NCBI GenBank assembly: GCA_003477345.1
Contig: DMTG01000100.1
Span: 1-7,423, forward strand
Direction of reading: 5' to 3'
Length of the DNA: 7,423 nucleotides
Source: Succinivibrionaceae bacterium
Lineage (GTDB): Bacteria > Pseudomonadota > Gammaproteobacteria > Enterobacterales > Succinivibrionaceae
The position numbers were made by a program, and so were the translations under genes. The notes beneath the pieces are model-generated. The model worked only from the letters and a program-made list of their open reading frames with translations. It did not search any database and was not told where the DNA came from. Shown here piece after piece: positions 1 to 5,115 of the stretch. Position 1 is the first letter of the stretch, and each line of letters begins with the position of its first letter.

Positions 1-41
1 CCAATACGGCCAAAGCCGTTAATACCAACTTTAATAGTCAT
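1..41 (-). CDS. gap: Glyceraldehyde-3-phosphate dehydrogenase, N-terminal fragment (runs off the left edge)
   Basis: Read on the minus strand from the ATG at 41-39, the 13 complete codons give MTIKVGINGFGRI, followed by the first two bases of a Gly codon. This is the N-terminal strand and dinucleotide-binding loop (GxxGFGRIG) of NAD-dependent glyceraldehyde-3-phosphate dehydrogenase, and as I recall it matches enterobacterial GapA. The enzyme oxidises glyceraldehyde 3-phosphate to 1,3-bisphosphoglycerate in cytosolic glycolysis. A GGGTGA ribosome binding site lies at 54-49, seven bases before the start, and a sigma-70 promoter lies further up at 114-87. The rest of the gene, including the catalytic Cys, is outside the window, so completeness cannot be judged. 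It is transcribed divergently from malQ. Confidence 0.93.
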   Translation of the reverse strand, partial: MTIKVGINGFGRI

Positions 42-86
42 ATATATGTCACCCGTAGTGTAACAATTGAAAAAAAATACATTAAC

Positions 87-114
87 AAGATACTCTAAAA
101 CTCATAATTGTCAA
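87..114 (-). promoter_or_regulatory. Sigma-70 promoter for gap
   Basis: On the minus strand a perfect -35 hexamer TTGACA (114-109) is followed by a 16-base spacer and the -10 hexamer TATCTT (92-87, 4 of 6 consensus bases). The predicted transcription start is near position 80, which gives a leader of about 39 bases before the gap ATG. The orientation, spacing and short distance to a well-supported start codon all fit. The weak -10 element is the main uncertainty. Confidence 0.65.
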
Positions 115-128
115 GTTTTGTCGACAAT
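107..128. promoter_or_regulatory. Dyad ATTGTC-N10-GACAAT overlapping the gap -35 box (possible operator)
   Basis: ATTGTC at 107-112 and GACAAT at 123-128 form a perfect 6-bp inverted repeat with a 10-bp gap. A second TTGTC copy at 118-122 makes a perfect ten-base palindrome TTGTCGACAA (118-127). The left arm coincides with the gap -35 hexamer (109-114), where a bound protein would interfere with RNA polymerase. The regulator is unknown; the motif does not match the Cra or HexR consensus I know. It may be chance in AT-rich DNA. Confidence 0.3.
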
Positions 129-200
129 GATGCAAATTTTGTACTCTCTTTGTTAACTGTATGAAATAACAATGAATGTCTATTAAAGTACAGTTTTTTT

Positions 201-222
201 AAATGTGATCTCTGTCAAAAAT
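201..222. promoter_or_regulatory. Candidate CRP (cAMP receptor protein) binding site
   Basis: The left half AAATGTGATCT (201-211) is identical to the E. coli CRP consensus half-site. The right half retains TCA and the following A of TCACA (TGTGA at 204-208, six bases, TCAAA at 215-219). Its centre is at 211.5. A TAAAAT hexamer on the plus strand (241-246) predicts a start at 253, placing the site at -41.5, the class II activator position. The site could also serve gap, whose predicted start lies about 131 bp away on the other strand. Catabolite control of maltodextrin and glycogen genes by CRP is well known in gammaproteobacteria; binding here is inferred. Confidence 0.5.
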
Positions 223-240
223 TTTAAGGTCCGCAATGAT

Positions 241-246
241 TAAAAT
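241..246 (+). promoter_or_regulatory. Possible -10 box of a CRP-dependent promoter (distal malQ promoter)
   Basis: TAAAAT matches five of six bases of TATAAT. With a start at about 253 it sits exactly where a class II CRP promoter centred at 211.5 would need it. No recognisable -35 hexamer is present, as is common for such promoters. The resulting transcript would have a leader of about 400 bases carrying all the hairpins listed downstream. Hexamers like this are frequent in AT-rich DNA, so the support comes mainly from the spacing. Confidence 0.35.
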
Positions 247-333
247 ATCTTCTTTTTCACAGGCTATTCACAAGACTTTCCCGCATTCTGCTTAAGACAG
301 GCATTTTTTGTGAGAGATTCTCCGAGAAAACAC

Positions 334-358
334 GAGATTTTTGTAAACGAAAAATCTC
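334..358. repeat. Perfect 9-bp inverted repeat, dyad 1
   Basis: GAGATTTTT (334-342) and AAAAATCTC (350-358) are perfectly complementary around a 7-base centre, with the symmetry axis at 346. As RNA this is a stem-loop; as DNA it is an operator-like dyad. It is not followed by a T-run on the plus strand, and only by an interrupted GTGTTTTCTC on the minus strand, so a terminator is unlikely. It pairs in layout with the dyad at 363-389. Confidence 0.6.
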
Positions 359-362
359 AAAA

Positions 363-389
363 AGGATATCATCATTATTATGATATCTT
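363..389. repeat. Perfect 8-bp inverted repeat, dyad 2
   Basis: GATATCAT (365-372) and ATGATATC (380-387) form a perfect inverted repeat around a 7-base centre, with the axis at 376. The arms extend to ten pairs (363-372 with 380-389) if one G-T wobble is allowed. It lies about 67 bp upstream of the start predicted from the TATAAT box at 431-436, and exactly 30 bp centre-to-centre from dyad 1. Confidence 0.6.
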
Positions 390-430
390 GCGGGAAATCT
401 TTGCTCATTTAATGCAGTGCGGAAAGCAAG

Positions 431-436
431 TATAAT
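431..436 (+). promoter_or_regulatory. Consensus -10 box, likely main malQ-glgB-glgX promoter
   Basis: TATAAT is a perfect sigma-70 -10 hexamer and predicts a start near 443, giving a leader of about 217 bases to malQ. No good -35 hexamer exists: the best at 17-base spacing is TTTAAT (408-413), with three of six matches. There is no TG extension either. A strong -10 with a weak -35 suggests an activator-dependent promoter. A second AT-rich stretch (TATATATAAA, 441-450) could offer an alternative -10. Confidence 0.45.
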
Positions 437-465
437 AGGCTATATATAAATAAAAATTTTCTCGC

Positions 466-504
466 AGAACTGGCGGCTTATGAACCCGCCAGAGCGGCAG
501 TTCT
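466..504 (+). promoter_or_regulatory. GC-rich compound stem-loop in the malQ leader
   Basis: TGGCGG (471-476) pairs perfectly with CCGCCA (486-491) around a 9-base loop. Outside it AGAAC (466-470) pairs with GTTCT (500-504), leaving 492-499 as a bulge. Alternatively AGAACTG (466-472) pairs fully with CAGTTCT (498-504), which costs the bottom two pairs of the inner stem. There is no T-run after it, so it is not a terminator. Confidence 0.5.
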
Positions 505-535
505 AGGTTAACTAGCAAGGTCCGTTAAAATTAAA

Positions 536-560
536 ATTCTGCTGTCAGTCACAGCGGAAT
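536..560 (+). promoter_or_regulatory. 10-bp hairpin in the malQ leader
   Basis: ATTCTGCTGT (536-545) pairs with ACAGCGGAAT (551-560) across a 5-base loop, with nine Watson-Crick pairs and one G-U. It is the most regular hairpin in the leader. The left arm (CTGCTGT, 539-545) can instead pair with GCGGCAG at 494-500 (two wobbles), so it competes with the upstream stem cluster. Confidence 0.5.
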
Positions 561-659
561 GCTCAGTATTTACTGCTGTAGTAGTTCACATAAAGTTTTA
601 TAGTTAAAGTGTGTTACAAAAAAACAATTTTATAAGAATAAAAAGGGATCCAAACAATA

Positions 660-2858
660 ATGGCTGATACCAGCATCCTAGCCGACAAACTTGGAATTGC
701 CAGAGACTACCTCGACGTAACGCAGAAACTGGTCACAATTCCTCAGGACAGAAGAGATAACGCATTGCGACTGATGGGTTATCCCATTGATGATGAAAAG
801 GCTCTGCAAAAAAAAGTAACAGAAGAAGAAAACAGCTTATTTAAAAATATTCTGGATTACGTGCAGGTCATAGTCGATGGAGATCTGCCTTTTATCTATC
901 TCAGAACCAAGGCTGATATAAGAGAGAGTGCATCGATAAGCTGGACACTTGAGTTTGAGGACGGAACCAAAATAAGCGAGGTTCAGCCCTTATATGAGAT
1001 AGAAATTGCTGACTATAAAACCGTACACGGCACAGAATACGATATAAGACGTTTTATTCTTGACAGAGACATCCCTTACGGCTATCACCATTTCAGCTGT
1101 GTAATCACTGACGGCTACAGCATCTTTAATTCTATAACCATGTCCCTTATCAGAACACCTGACAAGGGCTATATTCCTGAAGAATTAAAGCGCGGAGAAA
1201 GACTCTGGGGCGTCAGCATTCAGCTGTATGCGCTGCGTTCAAAGCATAACTGGGGAGTCGGGGATTTTGCTGATTTAAGCGAGCTGCTTTCACATATAGC
1301 CTCCTGCGGAGGTCAGTTCGTTGGACTTAACCCTCTGCATGCCGGATATCCGGCCAATCCTGATCCTGACAACTGCAGCCCGTATTCTCCATCCTCAAGA
1401 CAGTGGCTTAATGTTGTATACATCAGTGTTCCTGATGTGCCTGAGTATGTACAGTGCGAAGAAGCCGTGCGCCTGGTGGGCTCCAAAGCCTTTCAGCAGA
1501 AGCTGGCCGCACTGAGAAGCCGCGAGTATATAGATTACCGCGGAGTGCTTGAATTAAAGCTGAGTGTGCTGCGCCTTATCTTCTCGAAGATGAAGGTTGA
1601 TGACAGACGTTCTCTAAGAGGGCGTATGTTTATTGACTTTGTCGAGCAGGGCGGACGTTCGCTGCAGAGCATGGCCACTTTTGATGCCATGCAGGCCTAC
1701 TTCTATTCTCAGGGAATCAATGCCTGGGGCTGGCCGGCTTTTCCAAAAGAATACCGCGACTGTGATTCACCTTTTGTCGATGTCTGGAGACAGGAACACG
1801 CTGATGATGTTCTGTTTTACTGTTATCTTCAGTTCCTGGCAAGAGAGCAGATGGACAATTCCTTTGCCGTAGCCAAGAAAGCCGGCATGGCCATTGGAAC
1901 ATACCGTGATCTCGCTGTTGGTGTAGCCGAAGGCAGCTGCGACGTCTGGAATGATAAAGACGGCGTATACAGAAGAGAAGGCTCGGTAGGCGCACCTCCT
2001 GATCCTTTAGGACCTCTGGGTCAGTCCTGGGGACTCGCGCCAATGTCTCCGCACGCTCTCAAACGCGTAGCCTACAAGCCTATGATCGATCTGTACCGCT
2101 CCAATATGGAAGCCTGCGGTGCATTGAGAATTGATCATGCGGCAGGTCTGTACCGCTTCTGGTGGCTAAGACAGGGTGAAAGCTCTCAGACCGGTGCCTA
2201 TGTTTTAAGCAACATGCATGATCTGATAGGTATAATCTGTTTAGAGTCTATGCGTCACAAGACCATGATTATCGCAGAAGATCTGGGAACTATACCTGAA
2301 GAGCTGAGAGTCGCTCTGAAGAAAGCCTGTTTCTATTCCTACAAGCTGTTCTTTGGAGAAAGAGCCTTTGACGGCGGATTTATTGATCCAAAATTATACG
2401 AGCCTCATGCAATGGCCGCTCTGACTACTCATGACATGGCACCGCTGAAATCATGGTGGTCAGGAGATGATTTAAAACTTTCTAGAAAGCTTGGCGTGTA
2501 TAATGACGAAGATCTACAAAGACTGACTATAGATCGCATGAACTCCAAGCAGCGCATACTTGACAGTATGCATTACCTGGGATCGATTGGCGATGATGTA
2601 CCATATAGAGCAGAGGAAACAGAACTTAATCATGCACTAGCTAAAGGGATGCAGGTTCATTTGTCCCGCAGCGCCTGCGCCTTGTACAGCTCTCAGCTGG
2701 AGGATTGGACTTTTGTTGACAAGCCAGTCAATGTGCCGGGAACTTTCAGAGAATATCCTAACTGGCGCAGAAAACTTACAAGAGATATTGATGATATTTT
2801 TTCAGATAAATTCGTTAAAGAACTTACTGAGGCTATGACTAGAGCCCGTAAAGAATGA
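660..2858 (+). CDS. malQ: 4-alpha-glucanotransferase (amylomaltase, GH77)
   Basis: MalQ transfers alpha-1,4-glucan segments between maltodextrins, releasing glucose and lengthening the acceptors so that phosphorylase can use them; it is cytosolic. The protein has 732 residues (E. coli MalQ is about 694). Residues 1-170 form the N-terminal extension typical of proteobacterial MalQ. The GH77 barrel follows, with RSKHNWGVGDF (193-203), SPYSPSSRQWLN (240-251) and GAPPDPLGPLGQSWG (444-458). The nucleophile is D492 in LRIDH, the acid/base is E540 in AEDLG and the transition-state stabiliser is D592 in TTHD, so the triad is intact. The stretch after THD reads MAPLKSWW rather than the usual LPTL-type sequence. 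The start is fixed by an in-frame TAA at 639-641. It is first in the operon, 26 bases before glgB. Confidence 0.97.
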   Translation: MADTSILADKLGIARDYLDVTQKLVTIPQDRRDNALRLMGYPIDDEKALQKKVTEEENSLFKNILDYVQVIVDGDLPFIYLRTKADIRESASISWTLEFEDGTKISEVQPLYEIEIADYKTVHGTEYDIRRFILDRDIPYGYHHFSCVITDGYSIFNSITMSLIRTPDKGYIPEELKRGERLWGVSIQLYALRSKHNWGVGDFADLSELLSHIASCGGQFVGLNPLHAGYPANPDPDNCSPYSPSSRQWLNVVYISVPDVPEYVQCEEAVRLVGSKAFQQKLAALRSREYIDYRGVLELKLSVLRLIFSKMKVDDRRSLRGRMFIDFVEQGGRSLQSMATFDAMQAYFYSQGINAWGWPAFPKEYRDCDSPFVDVWRQEHADDVLFYCYLQFLAREQMDNSFAVAKKAGMAIGTYRDLAVGVAEGSCDVWNDKDGVYRREGSVGAPPDPLGPLGQSWGLAPMSPHALKRVAYKPMIDLYRSNMEACGALRIDHAAGLYRFWWLRQGESSQTGAYVLSNMHDLIGIICLESMRHKTMIIAEDLGTIPEELRVALKKACFYSYKLFFGERAFDGGFIDPKLYEPHAMAALTTHDMAPLKSWWSGDDLKLSRKLGVYNDEDLQRLTIDRMNSKQRILDSMHYLGSIGDDVPYRAEETELNHALAKGMQVHLSRSACALYSSQLEDWTFVDKPVNVPGTFREYPNWRRKLTRDIDDIFSDKFVKELTEAMTRARKE

Positions 2859-2884
2859 ATACTACAACTTGGAGAACAATTTAA

Positions 2885-5092
2885 ATGTTAATTGATGATC
2901 TTAACAACGCTAAGCTAATCAAGCCTTTTGAAAACCTGGGTCTGCAGCCTCTGGGAGAAGGAAAGGGCTTTGTAATGAGAGCCTGGCTTCCTGGAGCTAA
3001 GGCTATTAAAGTATTAAAACTTTCTGACGGCAGCGAATTATTTGATTTAGATTGCGCTTCATCAGACGGTTTGTTTGAAAAGAATTTACCTGATGTAAAG
3101 GACTTCTTCCATTATAAATTCAAGGTATCCTATCAGGACAGCGAAGTCGAGGTAATCGATCCTTATCAGTTCAGAGATGAGGCTTATTACGGCTTGAGCA
3201 CCATGAACGAGTCTCCTGCCAATATCTATAAGACCTTAGGCGCTCAGCTGATTGAGATTAAGGTAGACGGCGTGGTTGTAAAGGGCACCAAGTTTGCTGT
3301 ATACGCACCATCTGCCACCTGTGTCAGTGTTATCGGCGATTTCAACTTCTGGGACGGCAGACGTCATCCAATGAGCCGTTCAATGATGGGCCACTGGGTT
3401 CTGTTTGTTCCAGACCTCGGTGCAGGACAGAGATATAAGTTTGAAATCAAGGATCCTCAGGGCAATCGTCTGCCTCATAAAGCAGATCCTGTCGGCTTCT
3501 TCCATGAGCAGTATCCATCCTTTGCATCAATCATTTCCGATCAGACCACCTATCACTGGCACGATCAGAAGTGGCAGAAATCTCAGGTTAACGACAAGCT
3601 TGAACAGCCTATGTCCATCTATGAGGTTCACTTAGGCTCCTGGAAGCGCGACAGCAACGGCAACAGCTTAGGCTACAGAGAGCTTGCCAAAGAGCTTTTA
3701 GATTATGTTAAACACATGGGCTATACCCACATCGAGCTTATGCCTATCATGGAGCATCCATTCTCAGGCTCCTGGGGCTATCAGCCAACCGGTCTGTTTG
3801 CTCCAACCAGCCGCTATGGAAGCATTGATGACTTCAAGTACTTCGTAGACTGCTTCCACCAGGCAGGCATTGGCATTATCTTAGACTGGGTTCCAGCTCA
3901 CTTCCCTACAGATGCTTTCGGTCTGGCACGCTTTGACGGCACTCCTCTGTATGAGTATGAAGATCCAAGACGCGGCTGGCATCCGGACTGGAACTCTCTG
4001 ATTTATGACTTCGGCCGTGAAACTGTAAGACGTTTCCTGATTGCTTCTGCTCTTATCTGGCTTGACTACTACCACATCGACGGACTCAGAGTTGATGCCG
4101 TAGCCTCCATGCTGTACTGGGATTACTCCAGAAAAGCCGGCGAATGGGTACCTAATGTCGACGGCGGCAACATCAACTATGAGGCAGTAAGCTTCCTGAA
4201 GTGGTTCAACGAGGAAGTTTACAAGAATTATCCTCATGCCATGACCATTGCCGAAGAGTCTACCGCCTTTACCGGCGTTTCCCGTCCTACCTTTACCGGC
4301 GGTCTGGGCTTCGGCTTCAAGTGGAACATGGGCTGGATGCATGACTCCTTAGAATATATGAGCATTGATCCGTTCTTCCGCAAGTATCACCACGGAGAAA
4401 TGTCCTTCTCCATGATCTATGCCTACAACGAGAACTTCATTCTGTCTATTTCCCATGACGAAGTTACCCACGGCAAGCATTCACTTCTGTACAAGATGCC
4501 AGGCGATGAATGGCAGCAGGCAGCAAATCTGCGCGCCTATCTGACTTATCAGTATGCTCACCCAGGCAAGAAGCTCAACTTTATGGGGTCCGAGTTCGGT
4601 CAGGGCAGCGAGTGGAATAACGACAGTCAGCTCGACTGGTGGCTGCTCAAGTATGAGAAGCATCTGAGCATTCAGAAGCTGGTAAAAGATCTGAATGAAC
4701 TCTATCGCCGCGAGCCAAGCCTGTGGAAGCATGACTATGATCCTGCTGCATTTACCTGGCTTGATGTAAATGATGCCGATCACAGCGTATTTGCAATGAT
4801 GAGAAGCAATCCAGAAGAGAATGAGGAAATCATCGCTATTTCCAACTTCACTCCAGTGCCTTACATTGCCTACAGACTTGGTGTTCCAAAGCCAGGCAAG
4901 TACAGTGTGATCTTCAACTCTGACGACAAGCAGTACTGGGGCAGCGGCTACGGTACAGGCAAAGACGAGTTTGAAGCTTCAAATATCTCCTGGCAGAATC
5001 AGTACCATTCAATTGTGCTGGATCTTCCTCCTCTTGCAACTGTCTTTATTAAGAGAGTCAGTGACTCTAACAAGAGTAGCAAGAAAAAATAA
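2885..5092 (+). CDS. glgB: 1,4-alpha-glucan branching enzyme (GH13_9)
   Basis: GlgB cuts an alpha-1,4 chain and reattaches it by an alpha-1,6 bond, forming glycogen branch points in the cytosol. The 735 residues compare with 728 in E. coli. In order: N1 domain (about 1-115), CBM48 beta-sandwich N2 (about 125-225, with GDFNFWDGRRHPM at 151-163), GH13 barrel (about 240-620) and C-terminal beta domain (about 630-722). Catalytic motifs are DWVPAHF (334-340), GLRVDAVASML with nucleophile D404, IAEEST with acid/base E457, and SHDEVTHGK with D525. Each sits one residue before the E. coli number I recall. TGGAGAA at 2870-2876 is a good ribosome binding site, and an in-frame TAA directly before the ATG excludes an earlier start. 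The protein ends in a lysine-rich tail (residues 724-735), probably disordered. Confidence 0.98.
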   Translation: MLIDDLNNAKLIKPFENLGLQPLGEGKGFVMRAWLPGAKAIKVLKLSDGSELFDLDCASSDGLFEKNLPDVKDFFHYKFKVSYQDSEVEVIDPYQFRDEAYYGLSTMNESPANIYKTLGAQLIEIKVDGVVVKGTKFAVYAPSATCVSVIGDFNFWDGRRHPMSRSMMGHWVLFVPDLGAGQRYKFEIKDPQGNRLPHKADPVGFFHEQYPSFASIISDQTTYHWHDQKWQKSQVNDKLEQPMSIYEVHLGSWKRDSNGNSLGYRELAKELLDYVKHMGYTHIELMPIMEHPFSGSWGYQPTGLFAPTSRYGSIDDFKYFVDCFHQAGIGIILDWVPAHFPTDAFGLARFDGTPLYEYEDPRRGWHPDWNSLIYDFGRETVRRFLIASALIWLDYYHIDGLRVDAVASMLYWDYSRKAGEWVPNVDGGNINYEAVSFLKWFNEEVYKNYPHAMTIAEESTAFTGVSRPTFTGGLGFGFKWNMGWMHDSLEYMSIDPFFRKYHHGEMSFSMIYAYNENFILSISHDEVTHGKHSLLYKMPGDEWQQAANLRAYLTYQYAHPGKKLNFMGSEFGQGSEWNNDSQLDWWLLKYEKHLSIQKLVKDLNELYRREPSLWKHDYDPAAFTWLDVNDADHSVFAMMRSNPEENEEIIAISNFTPVPYIAYRLGVPKPGKYSVIFNSDDKQYWGSGYGTGKDEFEASNISWQNQYHSIVLDLPPLATVFIKRVSDSNKSSKKK

Positions 5093-5115
5093 AGATAGAT
5101 TAGCTGGAGTAGTCA

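Larger units (their letters stand above)
42..659. other. Divergent gap/malQ intergenic control region without a convincing gene
   Basis: These 618 bases between two divergent start codons are strongly AT-rich and hold no convincing coding sequence. The reading frames beginning with ATG on the plus strand that I checked are at most 19 codons long. The content looks regulatory: the gap promoter, a CRP-like site, several inverted repeats, a TATAAT box and the malQ leader, each listed separately. No tRNA, rRNA or known riboswitch was recognised. The only perfect stem-loops lack a following T-run on the plus strand, so none acts as an obvious terminator. Confidence 0.8.
443..659 (+). promoter_or_regulatory. 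Long structured 5' leader of malQ
   Basis: This is the untranslated leader predicted from the TATAAT box. It contains three foldable elements: a GC-rich stem cluster (466-504), a 10-bp hairpin (536-560) and a CAGTA/TACTG dyad (564-575). After these come about 80 AT-rich bases and a poor ribosome binding site. The only GGG cluster before malQ (645-647) is 12 bases from the ATG, so initiation may be intrinsically weak or controlled. No known riboswitch class was recognised. Confidence 0.35.

Noticed and set aside
150..172. Inverted repeat TTGTTA-N11-TAACAA and a possible ArcA box
   Set aside because: The GTTA repeats are 13 bases apart rather than the 11 expected for ArcA, and six-base arms of A and T rich sequence are common in such DNA.
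236..295. Small plus-strand reading frame of 19 codons (MIKISSFSQAIHKTFPHSA) with AAGG six bases upstream
   Set aside because: The ribosome binding site fits, but the codons overlap the proposed -10 box and the start predicted at 253 lies inside the frame. The product resembles no family I know. Such short frames are expected by chance.
309..324. Second CRP site beginning TGTGA
   Set aside because: Only one half-site exists; the expected TCACA position reads CTCCG.
341..354. LacI/CcpA-type operator suggested by TGTAAACG
   Set aside because: Only the left half matches; the right half reads AAAAAT instead of TTTACA. The segment is better explained by the perfect dyad it lies in.
334..358. Stem-loop as a rho-independent terminator
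   Set aside because: The stem is AT-rich, no T-run follows on the plus strand, and the minus-strand T-run is interrupted. A terminator between two divergent promoters would also make little sense.
466..504. Possible tRNA or known riboswitch in the leader
   Set aside because: No cloverleaf, T-arm or known aptamer core could be assembled from the stems.
559..603. Possible 14-residue leader peptide (MLSIYCCSSSHKVL) before malQ
   Set aside because: It has no clear ribosome binding site, its start lies in a hairpin arm, it lacks a run of regulatory codons, and no terminator follows that it could control.
1717..2043. Minus-strand open frame of 108 codons inside malQ, and similar antisense frames in glgB and glgX
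   Set aside because: They lie opposite well-supported enzyme genes, resemble no known family and show low-complexity composition typical of antisense shadows.
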